A DNA stretch of 40,320 bases from Streptococcus parasanguinis. GTDB taxonomy: Bacteria; Bacillota; Bacilli; Lactobacillales; Streptococcaceae. Location: contig NZ_JVEE01000017.1 of the NCBI RefSeq assembly GCF_001073155.1, positions 78,816-119,135 of the forward strand. Direction: 5' to 3'. Positions within the stretch are counted from its first letter, which is position 1, and each line of letters opens with the position of its first letter. Of this stretch, positions 29,971 through 38,431 are shown piece after piece. The notes beneath the pieces were generated by a model that ran no database searches, had not been told where the DNA came from, and saw nothing but the letters and a program-made list of their open reading frames with translations. Both the position numbers and the translations under genes were made by a program.

Positions 29971-32130
29971 ATGGGATTAAAATCTCTTGAAGATGTGACG
30001 TATTTTCGTCTTAACAATGAAATCAACCGTCCAGTAAACGGCCAAATCATGCTTCATAAAGATAAAGAAGCTTTGGATGCGTTCTTTAAAGAAAATGTTG
30101 TACCAAATACTAAAGCCTTTGACTCGATTACAGACAAGATTCAGTACCTTCTCGAGCACAATTACATTGAGAGAGCTTTTATCGAGAAATACCGTCCTGA
30201 ATTTTTAGAGGAATTGGCCCAATTTATCAAAGACCAAAACTTCCAATTCAAGTCCTTCATGGCGGCCTACAAATTCTATAACCAATACGCTTTGAAAACA
30301 AATGATGGAGAATACTATCTTGAAAGCATGGAAGACCGTGTCTTTTTCAATGCTCTCTATTTTGCTGATGGAAATGAAGCTATCGCGCGAGACATCGCAA
30401 ACGAAATTATCCACCAACGCTACCAACCAGCTACTCCTTCTTTCTTAAACGCTGGACGTGCCCGCCGTGGGGAATTGGTATCATGTTTCTTGATCCAAGT
30501 AACCGATGATATGAATGCGATCGGACGTTCCATCAACTCTGCCCTTCAACTGTCTCGTATCGGTGGTGGGGTTGGGATTTCTCTCAGCAACCTTCGTGAA
30601 GCTGGAGCACCAATCAAAGGGTATGAAGGAGCCGCTTCTGGGGTCGTACCTGTTATGAAACTCTTTGAAGATAGCTTCTCTTACTCTAACCAATTGGGAC
30701 AACGCCAAGGGGCTGGGGTGGTTTACCTCAACGTCTTCCACCCAGACATCATCGCCTTCCTTTCAACTAAGAAAGAAAATGCCGATGAAAAGGTTCGGGT
30801 TAAGACCCTTTCACTTGGTGTCGTCGTGCCAGACAAATTCTATGAGTTAGCGCGTAAGAATGAGGAAATGTACCTCTTCAGCCCATACTCTGTGGAACGT
30901 GAATACGGAGTACCATTCAACTACATCGACATCACTGAAAAATACGATGAGTTGGTTGCTAATCCAAATATCCGCAAGACTAAAATTAAGGCACGTGATT
31001 TGGAAACTGAAATTTCTAAATTGCAACAAGAATCTGGCTATCCATATGTAGTCAACATCGATACTGCTAACCGGGCAAACCCTGTTGATGGAAAAATCAT
31101 CATGAGTAACTTGTGTTCAGAGATCCTCCAGGTTCAAGAACCAAGCTTGATCAACGATGCCCAAGAATTTGTCCAAATGGGAACAGACGTCTCATGTAAC
31201 CTTGGTTCAACCAACGTGGTTAACATGATGACTTCACCTGATTTTGGACGTTCGATTCGTGCCATGGTCCGTGCTTTGACCTTCGTTACAGATAGCTCTC
31301 ATATCGTAGCCGTTCCAACTATTGACCACGGAAATAAATTGGCGCATTCGTTCGGACTTGGAGCTATGGGACTTCACAGCTACCTTGCCCAACAATTGAT
31401 CGAATACGGATCACCTGAGTCTGTTGAGTTTACAAGTATCTACTTCATGCTCATGAACTACTGGACTCTCGTAGAATCAAATAACATTGCACGCGAACGT
31501 GGTGTCACCTTCCACAACTTTGAAAAATCAGACTATGCCAACGGTACTTACTTTGATAAGTACATGACTGGAGAATTTGTACCAAAATCTGATCGCGTCA
31601 AAGAACTCTTTAAAGATATCTTTATCCCAAGTGCTGAGGATTGGGCAGAACTGCGTGCTAAAGTTCAAGCAGATGGTCTTTACCACCAAAACCGCTTGGC
31701 TGTCGCACCAAATGGATCTATCAGCTACATCAATGACGTATCTGCTTCTATCCACCCAATTACACAACGGATTGAAGAACGTCAAGAGAAGAAAATCGGT
31801 AAGATCTACTACCCTGCAGCAGGATTGTCAACGGAAACGATTCCTTACTACACTTCTGCCTACGACATGGATATGCGAAAAGTCATCGATGTCTATGCTG
31901 CTGCAACTGAGCATGTAGACCAAGGTCTTTCACTGACTCTCTTTATGCGCAGCGATATTCCAAAGGGTCTTTACGAATGGAAAACTGAAAACAAACAAAC
32001 CACTCGTGACTTGTCTATCCTTCGGAACTACGCCTTTAACAAGGGTATCAAGTCTATCTACTACGTCCGTACCTTTACAGATGATGGTGGAGAAGTTGGC
32101 GCCAACCAATGTGAAAGCTGTGTCATCTAA
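29971..32130 (+). CDS. nrdE: Class Ib ribonucleotide reductase alpha subunit
   Basis: The catalytic subunit that reduces ribonucleoside diphosphates to deoxy forms. The 719-residue protein has the active-site redox cysteines C172 (in LVSCFL) and C409 (in VSCNLGSTN), the N380-L-C382-S-E384 radical site, and the C-terminal pair C714/C717 in CESCVI that is re-reduced by NrdH. It lacks an extended N-terminal ATP cone, as expected for class Ib. AAAGGA precedes the ATG. Confidence 0.97.
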   Translation: MGLKSLEDVTYFRLNNEINRPVNGQIMLHKDKEALDAFFKENVVPNTKAFDSITDKIQYLLEHNYIERAFIEKYRPEFLEELAQFIKDQNFQFKSFMAAYKFYNQYALKTNDGEYYLESMEDRVFFNALYFADGNEAIARDIANEIIHQRYQPATPSFLNAGRARRGELVSCFLIQVTDDMNAIGRSINSALQLSRIGGGVGISLSNLREAGAPIKGYEGAASGVVPVMKLFEDSFSYSNQLGQRQGAGVVYLNVFHPDIIAFLSTKKENADEKVRVKTLSLGVVVPDKFYELARKNEEMYLFSPYSVEREYGVPFNYIDITEKYDELVANPNIRKTKIKARDLETEISKLQQESGYPYVVNIDTANRANPVDGKIIMSNLCSEILQVQEPSLINDAQEFVQMGTDVSCNLGSTNVVNMMTSPDFGRSIRAMVRALTFVTDSSHIVAVPTIDHGNKLAHSFGLGAMGLHSYLAQQLIEYGSPESVEFTSIYFMLMNYWTLVESNNIARERGVTFHNFEKSDYANGTYFDKYMTGEFVPKSDRVKELFKDIFIPSAEDWAELRAKVQADGLYHQNRLAVAPNGSISYINDVSASIHPITQRIEERQEKKIGKIYYPAAGLSTETIPYYTSAYDMDMRKVIDVYAAATEHVDQGLSLTLFMRSDIPKGLYEWKTENKQTTRDLSILRNYAFNKGIKSIYYVRTFTDDGGEVGANQCESCVI

Positions 32131-32152
32131 TCCGCTATCCTAGATAGCTATC

Positions 32153-32175
32153 AAAAGTCGGTTCGCCGACTTTTT
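32153..32175 (+). terminator. Strong terminator between nrdE and nrdF
   Basis: Perfect 9-bp stem AAAAGTCGG / CCGACTTTT with the stable TTCG tetraloop and a T-run, 23 bp after the nrdE stop. Confidence 0.88.
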
Positions 32176-32196
32176 GTGCGGTATTCTATCAATTTA

Positions 32197-32205
32197 TGGT
32201 AGAAT
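32197..32205 (+). promoter_or_regulatory. Own promoter of nrdF
   Basis: TGGTAGAAT, an extended -10, within an inverted repeat ATTCTA-N11-TAGAAT (32183-32205). No NrdR-like box is visible near it. Confidence 0.5.
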
Positions 32206-32243
32206 AGTAACGATTGAATGAATAGAAAAAGAAAGTGATGCAA

Positions 32244-33203
32244 ATGGAAACATACTACAAAGCCATTAACTGGAATGCAATCGAAGATGTCATCGATAAA
32301 TCGACCTGGGAAAAACTGACAGAGCAATTCTGGTTGGATACACGTATCCCTTTGTCAAACGACTTGGATGACTGGAGAAAGTTGTCTAATAAAGAAAAAG
32401 ACCTAGTTGGTAAAGTCTTTGGGGGATTAACCCTTCTAGATACCATGCAATCTGAAACAGGTGTTCAGGCTCTTCGTGCGGATATTCGTACTCCCCATGA
32501 AGAAGCTGTCTTTAACAACATCCAATTTATGGAATCAGTCCATGCTAAGTCATACTCTTCTATCTTTTCTACTTTGAATACCAAGTCAGAAATCGAAGAG
32601 ATTTTCGAATGGACCAACACCAATCCTTTCCTTCAAAAGAAGGCAGAAATCATCAACGAAATCTACCTCAATGGGACCCCTCTTGAAAAGAAAGTTGCCA
32701 GCGTCTTCCTTGAAACCTTCCTCTTCTACTCTGGTTTCTTCACACCTCTCTACTATCTTGGAAACAACAAATTGGCCAACGTAGCTGAAATCATCAAGTT
32801 GATCATTCGTGATGAATCAGTTCACGGAACCTATATCGGCTACAAGTTCCAACTTGGATTTAACGAATTATCAGAAGAAGAACAAGAAAAACTCAAAGAG
32901 TGGATGTATGATCTGCTCTACACTCTCTATGAGAATGAAGAAGGTTACACAGAGAGCCTCTATGATGGTGTGGGCTGGACTGAGGAAGTCAAGACCTTCC
33001 TTCGATACAACGCCAATAAAGCCCTCATGAACTTGGGACAAGATCCGCTTTTCCCAGACTCAGCAGATGACGTTAACCCAATCGTCATGAACGGAATCTC
33101 AACCGGTACCTCTAACCACGACTTCTTCTCTCAAGTCGGAAATGGTTACCTTCTCGGTGAAGTAGAAGCCATGCAGGATGACGATTACAATTACGGACTA
33201 TAA
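32244..33203 (+). CDS. nrdF: Class Ib ribonucleotide reductase beta subunit
   Basis: The radical-generating subunit with a dimetal (Mn or Fe) centre. The metal ligands are D66, E97, H100, E157, E191 and H194, and the radical tyrosine is Y104 in HAKSYSSIF (numbered from METYYK). I chose the ATG at 32244 (319 aa) because GAAAG lies 8 bases before it and the conserved protein begins METYYKAINWN; GTG at 32235 and ATG at 32238 are in frame and possible. The flavodoxin nrdI needed for the Mn-radical is not in the window. Confidence 0.95.
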   Translation: METYYKAINWNAIEDVIDKSTWEKLTEQFWLDTRIPLSNDLDDWRKLSNKEKDLVGKVFGGLTLLDTMQSETGVQALRADIRTPHEEAVFNNIQFMESVHAKSYSSIFSTLNTKSEIEEIFEWTNTNPFLQKKAEIINEIYLNGTPLEKKVASVFLETFLFYSGFFTPLYYLGNNKLANVAEIIKLIIRDESVHGTYIGYKFQLGFNELSEEEQEKLKEWMYDLLYTLYENEEGYTESLYDGVGWTEEVKTFLRYNANKALMNLGQDPLFPDSADDVNPIVMNGISTGTSNHDFFSQVGNGYLLGEVEAMQDDDYNYGL

Positions 33204-33207
33204 GACA

Positions 33208-33236
33208 AAAACCTTTCCAAACGGAAAGGTTTTTTT
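33208..33236 (+). terminator. Terminator after nrdF
   Basis: Perfect 11-bp stem AAAACCTTTCC / GGAAAGGTTTT, loop AAAC, long T-run, 4 bases after the stop. Confidence 0.9.
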
Positions 33237-33274
33237 GTTGCATTCTTTTTCTAATTGGCTCTGCTTCTTTGTTG

Positions 33275-33306
33275 AAAAAAGAGGTTGAACAAACATCCAA
33301 CCTCTT
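33275..33306 (-). terminator. Terminator after alaS
   Basis: Minus-strand 9-bp stem AAGAGGTTG / CAACCTCTT with 10-nt loop and T-run; convergent with the nrdF terminator. Confidence 0.85.
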
Positions 33307-33312
33307 CGATAA

Positions 33313-35931
33313 TTACAATTTACCTGCTACAGCATCCAACAATTCTTGGATTTTCGCTTGGTTGCTTCCTCCTGCCATGGCCATGTCTGGTTTACCACCA
33401 CCACGTCCATCGACGATTGGAGCCAATTCTTTAATGACATTACCTGCATGGACTTCTTTTGTCTTGCTGGCTACAAGGACATTGACCTTGTCACCGATGG
33501 CTGCGACAAGAACAAGCACATCAGAGTAATCTTTTTGTTTCCAGTTATCCGCAAAGGTACGAAGGGCACCTGCATCTGATACAGAAACTTGGCTGGCAAT
33601 GTAACGGTGGCCGTTTGCTTCTTGAACATTCTTGAAGACATCGCCTGCTGCAGCTGCTGCCGCTTTTTCCTTCAATTCTGCATTTTCTTTTTGCAATTGA
33701 CGGAGTTGTTCTTGAAGACCTTCCACCTTATGAGGGACTTCCTTGAGTTGAGGTGCTTTCAAGGTTGCTGCGACTGCTTTCAGTGCGTCTTCTTGTTCAC
33801 GGTATGCTTCGAAGGCTTCCTTACCAGTTACTGCTAAGATACGACGAGTTCCTGATCCGATTCCTTCTTCTTTGACAATCTTGAAGAGACCAATTTCAGA
33901 AGTATTGCCTACGTGAGTACCACCACAGAGCTCAACAGAGTAATCACCAATAGTGACAACACGAACTTCTTTACCGTATTTTTCACCAAAGAGGGCCATG
34001 GCTCCCATTTCTTTAGCAGTATCGATATCTGTTTCAATCGTTTCGACTGCGATCGCTTCCCAAATCTTTTCATTGACTTGTTGTTCAATAGCGCGCAATT
34101 CTTCTGGAGTCACGGCTTGGAAGTGAGTAAAGTCAAAGCGAAGGAATTCTACTTCATTGAGAGATCCCGCTTGGGTTGCGTGGTTACCAAGGATATTGTG
34201 AAGAGCCGCATGGAGCAAGTGAGTTGCTGTGTGGTTCTTCATGACACGATGACGACGATTGGTATCGATCGCCAAAGTGTATTCTTGGTTCAAGGCAAGA
34301 GGAGCAAGAACTTCAACAGTATGGAGTGGCTGTCCATTTGGTGCTTTTTGAACATCTGTCACCGTCGCTACGACGTTTCCTGCAGCATCCAAGATTTGAC
34401 CATGGTCCGCAACTTGTCCACCCATTTCAGCGTAGAATGGAGTTTCTGCAAAGATCAATGATGCAGTCCCTTCTGATACAGCCTCTACTTCAGCATTGTC
34501 CGCTACGATAGCCACCAACTTAGAAGGCAATTGGCTGGCATTGTAGTTGAAGCTACTTTCAACTGTAATGTTTTGAAGGGTTTCATTTTGCATCCCCATA
34601 GATCCGCCTTTGACAGCTGATGCACGCGCACGCTCTTGTTGTTCCTTCATAGCTGCTTCAAAACCTTCACGATCGACTGTCATTCCAGCTTCTTCGGCGA
34701 TTTCTTCTGTCAATTCTACAGGGAATCCGTATGTATCATAAAGTTTGAAGACATCTTGACCAGCAATCACTGTTTGACCTTTAGCTTTCAAGTCTTCAAC
34801 GATGGTTTGGGCAAAGTGTTGACCAGAGTTCAAGGTACGAGCAAATGATTCTTCTTCACTCTTGATAATTTTTTCGATAAAGTCTTGTTTTTCAAGTACT
34901 TCTGGGTAGTAGCTTTCCATGATCTTCCCAACAGTTGGAACCAATTTATACAAGAAGGTTCCTTCAATCCCCAATTTTTGACCATGCATGGAAGCACGAC
35001 GGAGGAGACGACGAAGAACGTAACCGCGTCCTTCATTACCTGGAAGAGCCCCATCTCCAATCGCAAATGAAAGCGAACGGATGTGGTCAGCAATCACCTT
35101 GAAGCTCATATTGTCTCCATCTGGATCATAGGTTTTACCAGACATCTTTTCCACTTCACGAATGATTGGCATGAAGAGGTCTGTTTCAAAGTTAGTCTTC
35201 GCCCCTTGAATAACGGCTACCAAACGTTCCAAACCTGCGCCCGTATCAATGTTCTTGTGTGGCAATTCCTTGTATTCGCTACGAGGAACAGCAGGGTCAG
35301 CGTTAAATTGTGACAAGACAATGTTCCAAATTTCGATGTAACGGTCGTTTTCGATATCTTCTGCAAGCAGACGAAGACCGATATTTTCAGGGTCAAAGGC
35401 TTCTCCACGGTCAAAGAAGATTTCTGTATCTGGTCCAGAAGGTCCCGCACCGATTTCCCAGAAGTTGTCTTCGATTGGGATCAAGTGACTTGGATCTACC
35501 CCAACAGCGATCCAACGGTTGTATGAATCCTTGTCATCAGGGTAATAGGTCATGTAAAGTTTGTCTTTAGGGAAATCAAACCATTCAGGACTTGTCAAAA
35601 GCTCATAAGCCCACGTAATGGCTTCATCACGGAAGTAATCTCCGATAGAGAAGTTCCCCAACATTTCAAACATGGTATGGTGACGGGCAGTTTTCCCTAC
35701 GTTTTCGATATCGTTGGTACGAATGGCTTTTTGAGCATTGGTAATCCGTGGGTTTTCAGGTTTGATAGTTCCATCGAAGTATTTCTTAAGAGTGGCAACC
35801 CCTGAGTTGATCCACAAAAGGGTTGGGTCATTTACAGGAACCAAGCTAACAGATGGTTCTACAGAGTGACCTTTGCTTGCCCAGAAATCAAGCCACATTT
35901 GACGGACTTGTGCACTAGATAATTGTTTCAT
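33313..35931 (-). CDS. alaS: Alanyl-tRNA synthetase
   Basis: Charges tRNA-Ala with alanine and edits mischarged tRNA. The 872-residue protein has the class II catalytic domain at the N-terminus (about 1-440), the editing domain with H567xxxH571 (HTATH) and C669xxxH673 (CGGTH), and a C-terminal oligomerisation/C-Ala domain with a coiled coil near residues 740-775. AGGAG precedes the ATG at 35929-35931. The upstream LURP-one-like gene ends 23 bp before, and both lie under a T-box leader whose candidate specifier is an Ala codon. Confidence 0.97.
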   Translation of the reverse strand: MKQLSSAQVRQMWLDFWASKGHSVEPSVSLVPVNDPTLLWINSGVATLKKYFDGTIKPENPRITNAQKAIRTNDIENVGKTARHHTMFEMLGNFSIGDYFRDEAITWAYELLTSPEWFDFPKDKLYMTYYPDDKDSYNRWIAVGVDPSHLIPIEDNFWEIGAGPSGPDTEIFFDRGEAFDPENIGLRLLAEDIENDRYIEIWNIVLSQFNADPAVPRSEYKELPHKNIDTGAGLERLVAVIQGAKTNFETDLFMPIIREVEKMSGKTYDPDGDNMSFKVIADHIRSLSFAIGDGALPGNEGRGYVLRRLLRRASMHGQKLGIEGTFLYKLVPTVGKIMESYYPEVLEKQDFIEKIIKSEEESFARTLNSGQHFAQTIVEDLKAKGQTVIAGQDVFKLYDTYGFPVELTEEIAEEAGMTVDREGFEAAMKEQQERARASAVKGGSMGMQNETLQNITVESSFNYNASQLPSKLVAIVADNAEVEAVSEGTASLIFAETPFYAEMGGQVADHGQILDAAGNVVATVTDVQKAPNGQPLHTVEVLAPLALNQEYTLAIDTNRRHRVMKNHTATHLLHAALHNILGNHATQAGSLNEVEFLRFDFTHFQAVTPEELRAIEQQVNEKIWEAIAVETIETDIDTAKEMGAMALFGEKYGKEVRVVTIGDYSVELCGGTHVGNTSEIGLFKIVKEEGIGSGTRRILAVTGKEAFEAYREQEDALKAVAATLKAPQLKEVPHKVEGLQEQLRQLQKENAELKEKAAAAAAGDVFKNVQEANGHRYIASQVSVSDAGALRTFADNWKQKDYSDVLVLVAAIGDKVNVLVASKTKEVHAGNVIKELAPIVDGRGGGKPDMAMAGGSNQAKIQELLDAVAGKL

Positions 35932-35954
35932 ATTTTTCTCCTAATTTTTTAAGA

Positions 35955-36440
35955 TTAATTTGCGCTAGCTTCTAACATTTCGACATAATCGATGGCGACA
36001 CACAGTGAGATGACTAAATCAGCGTATTCATCCTCATAAACCGATACTTGATAGGTAGAGGTTAGATGAAAGAGTTCTTTGCTAATCTCAGCGACAATTT
36101 GATCCCGATCATCGAATAATTTGAATTCTAGGTCCCAGATATTTCCTTGTACCCGCAGTCCCAAATCTTCGATATCGTATTTATCCCTGAAGAGCGTCAG
36201 TTTTTTATGGATGAAAAAGCGATCCCCATCCTTCAACTCAACCACAAACTTAGGAAGAAGGCTGATTGTTTTTTTTGTAATGTGGCTCACTTCTTGTCCA
36301 TTCTTATCATAGATGGTAAAAGTCTTGGGAATCTTAAGAAAAGATCCCTCAACCTGGTATTCAACATTTCCCAACTCATCTTTGATATCGAACCGCTCGC
36401 CACCCAATCGAAATTTTTGTTTCACTTGATAGGTTCGCAT
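35955..36440 (-). CDS. LURP-one-related (DUF567 family) protein
   Basis: A 161-residue soluble protein starting MRTYQVKQKFRLGGERF, with repeated beta-strand patterns such as FTIYDKNGQEVSHI and KYDIEDLGLRVQGN that match the LURP-one/tubby-like beta-barrel fold. Bacterial members have no settled function. I start at the ATG 36438-36440 because AAAGGAG lies 8 bases upstream; a longer frame to 36533 would begin inside the conserved T-box sequence and is rejected. Its place between the T-box and alaS suggests it is made when charged tRNA-Ala is scarce, an inference from position only. Confidence 0.85.
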   Translation of the reverse strand: MRTYQVKQKFRLGGERFDIKDELGNVEYQVEGSFLKIPKTFTIYDKNGQEVSHITKKTISLLPKFVVELKDGDRFFIHKKLTLFRDKYDIEDLGLRVQGNIWDLEFKLFDDRDQIVAEISKELFHLTSTYQVSVYEDEYADLVISLCVAIDYVEMLEASAN

Positions 36441-36658
36441 CTTTTGATCTCCTTTAAAAAGCTCCAGACAACTGCCCATAAACAAAAGACAAGCCACTAA
36501 ACGAAGGGCGAAAAACCGCGGTACCACCTTCATTCAATGAACTTGTCATTCTTCATTTTATATGCAATTGTCTCAGCCGAGTAGCAAAATCATTTCCCTT
36601 CCATGGCTCGCACCCCCGCCACTTCTCTGATTCCGAGTAACAATGATTTATTCTCAAC
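36441..36658 (-). promoter_or_regulatory. T-box riboswitch leader (probably tRNA-Ala)
   Basis: The minus strand contains the T-box signature AAGGTGGTACCGCGG (36516-36530). The antiterminator is complete: GAAGG at 36527-36531 pairs with CCCTTC at 36503-36508 around the conserved bulge. Upstream, a stem I-like region has distal helix TGGC / GCCA around GGGGGTGCGA, a lower helix AATCA / TGATT, and then GCT-A (GCT at 36583-36585), a candidate alanine specifier. A short stem III (AATGAA/TTCATT, 36536-36557) lies between. I could not find a convincing competing terminator before the ribosome site. Confidence 0.85.
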
Positions 36659-36664
36659 TATTTC

Positions 36665-36693
36665 ATTATACAAGTTCCAAAAGGAACCGTCAA
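36665..36693 (-). promoter_or_regulatory. Promoter of the T-box/alaS unit
   Basis: Minus strand TTGACG (36688-36693, starting immediately after the prsA stop), 17-bp spacer, TATAAT (36665-36670). The spacer holds a perfect inverted repeat GTTCC-TTTT-GGAAC. Confidence 0.8.
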
Positions 36694-37638
36694 CTATTTT
36701 TTAGATGATGAGCTGCTATCGCTCGTTTGAACACCGATATTTTGCAAATATTGGTTAAATGTTGATTTGAAGGCATCATCTTTGACCTTGATATTGGCAT
36801 TGGTCATCGCTTTTGCAATAATGCTACGGATGTAGTTGGTATCTTGCTTACGACCATCAACAATGATCTCTTTCAAACGTTTTTCGTATTTCTTCCAGTC
36901 AGAGCCTTTTTCTGTCTTCTTATTCAATTTGACAATATAGTAGCTAGCAGAATAGTTTTGACCTGCTGAAACTGTGATCACATCTGAAATCCCATTTTCA
37001 TCCAACTTAAAGGCAGCTTCTTTGACTTGAGATGGAATATCTGCTGTTCCTGAATCAAACTTGACTTCGCCACCTTTGTCTTTTGTAGCAGTATCTGTTG
37101 AATTGTCTTTGGCGATTTGGGCAAAGTCTGCACCTTCCGCTTTAGCTGCTTCCAACACTTCTTTTGCTTTATCTTCTGAATCTAACTTGATAATTTGTGC
37201 TGTTACTTCTGGTGTGTAAGATTCAAAAGCCGCCTTGTAGTCAGACTCTTTGATATCTTTCTTAGCAGCTTGGTTGACTGCATATTCCAACAACATATTG
37301 CTACGGATTTGTTTCTTCGCTGTTTCTTCCGTCAAGCCTTGTTGCGCCAAGTAAGCATCGAATTGCTTGCCTAATTGTTTCTTTTGTTTAGCCAATTCTT
37401 TATCGACTTCTTTATCAGAAACTTTTGATCCATATTCTTTTTCAAAGACTTTATTGATGGTCATTTGGAAAAGAACTTGTTGAGCACCTTGGTTGTTTTT
37501 GATTTCATTATAGAAATCAGAAACTGTAATCGTGTCCCCTTTCATGGTCACGATATCTTTGTTTGTGCCATTGGCACACGCTGCTAGTGTTACGACTGAT
37601 AGCAAGGTCACAGCACCTGCTACAAGTTTTTTCTTCAT
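36694..37638 (-). CDS. prsA: Foldase lipoprotein PrsA (parvulin-type prolyl isomerase)
   Basis: A membrane-anchored lipoprotein that helps exported proteins fold outside the membrane; known as PpmA in pneumococcus. The 314-residue protein has a lipoprotein signal with lipobox LAAC and the lipidated C21, a helical chaperone region, and a central parvulin domain (about residues 145-245) that includes ADFAQIAKDNSTD and KGGEVKFDSG. The tail is Ser/Lys rich. It probably serves secreted proteins such as the ZmpC-like protease and EndA, by inference. No intrinsic terminator with a T-run follows; the next promoter abuts its stop codon. Confidence 0.94.
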   Translation of the reverse strand: MKKKLVAGAVTLLSVVTLAACANGTNKDIVTMKGDTITVSDFYNEIKNNQGAQQVLFQMTINKVFEKEYGSKVSDKEVDKELAKQKKQLGKQFDAYLAQQGLTEETAKKQIRSNMLLEYAVNQAAKKDIKESDYKAAFESYTPEVTAQIIKLDSEDKAKEVLEAAKAEGADFAQIAKDNSTDTATKDKGGEVKFDSGTADIPSQVKEAAFKLDENGISDVITVSAGQNYSASYYIVKLNKKTEKGSDWKKYEKRLKEIIVDGRKQDTNYIRSIIAKAMTNANIKVKDDAFKSTFNQYLQNIGVQTSDSSSSSKK

Positions 37639-37673
37639 GAAAATTATTCTCCGTTCCTTTTTAAACTTCTTCT

Positions 37674-37682
37674 ATTTTACCA
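37674..37682 (-). promoter_or_regulatory. Candidate promoter of prsA
   Basis: Minus strand TGGTAAAAT, an extended -10, about 36 bp upstream of the ATG; -35 weak. Confidence 0.45.
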
Positions 37683-37710
37683 CAAATTAGAGAGAATACC
37701 TTAAATTTAC

Positions 37711-38430
37711 CTAAAAAGAGCTAGGATCTGGCAAGGTTACAGTCTCTGTATTTTTCCGAATCATCAAAATACCATCTCCAAGTGGCACCAAACTAGCGGT
37801 CAAATCTGGATGATTGAGAGTCGCATGAAAGAGGTTCTGAAGCCCCCGGTAAATGGTTCGTTGCCCACGACGCACTTCCATGATGTCCTTGGCAACATCT
37901 CCTCCTTGGAAAATATCATCCAATACCACGACTCCCCCAACCTCTAAGAGTTCGAGAATTCGTGGCAAAAAGACGATGTACTTAGACTTAGCAGAGTCCA
38001 TAAAGACAAAGTCATAGGTCTCTGTTAAATCCTGCAAGACATCTACTGCATCTCCTTCAAGCAAGGTGATTTGTTTTCTCTGATCGTATTTAGCCAGATT
38101 TTCCTTGGCAAAGCCAATCATCTCTTCATTCCGATCAATAGTGGTAATTTGTGCATCGGGAGCATTTTCAGCCATTAAGAGCGCTGAAAATCCAATTGCT
38201 GTCCCAATTTCCAGGATTTTCTTTGGTTGTAGGGCTTGCAGGAGTAGTCTAAAGTAAGCTACCGTTTCATGCGGAATAATCGGAATATTTTCCTTGCGGG
38301 CGAATGCTTCTAACTCCTCCAAGGCACCTGCTACCGGTTTTTGACGCGTGCGCATAAAGTCAACGATCTCGTCTTTAACCACTGGCCGGCGCATATTGTG
38401 GTTGGCATTTTTACTATAAGACTCTACCAT
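37711..38430 (-). CDS. SAM-dependent O-methyltransferase family 3 (TrmR-like)
   Basis: A 239-residue Rossmann-fold methyltransferase. Motif I is ILEIGTAIGFSA (72-83), followed by TTIDRNEEMI (motif II region) and VFMDSAKSKY. The family includes the B. subtilis tRNA wobble-uridine methyltransferase TrmR (YrrM) and catechol-type O-methyltransferases; which reaction this one performs is not certain, though conservation near pepF suggests a housekeeping tRNA role. Its ATG follows the pepF stop by one base (TAAGATG), so the two are co-translated. Confidence 0.88.
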   Translation of the reverse strand: MVESYSKNANHNMRRPVVKDEIVDFMRTRQKPVAGALEELEAFARKENIPIIPHETVAYFRLLLQALQPKKILEIGTAIGFSALLMAENAPDAQITTIDRNEEMIGFAKENLAKYDQRKQITLLEGDAVDVLQDLTETYDFVFMDSAKSKYIVFLPRILELLEVGGVVVLDDIFQGGDVAKDIMEVRRGQRTIYRGLQNLFHATLNHPDLTASLVPLGDGILMIRKNTETVTLPDPSSF

Positions 38431-38431
38431 C

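Noticed and set aside
33913..34461. Plus-strand 182-codon open frame
   Set aside because: Antisense to the conserved editing domain of alaS; Cys/Phe-rich composition without any family resemblance.
36441..36533. N-terminal extension of the LURP-one-like protein
   Set aside because: It would translate the T-box antiterminator sequence; the ATG at 36438-36440 has the proper ribosome site.
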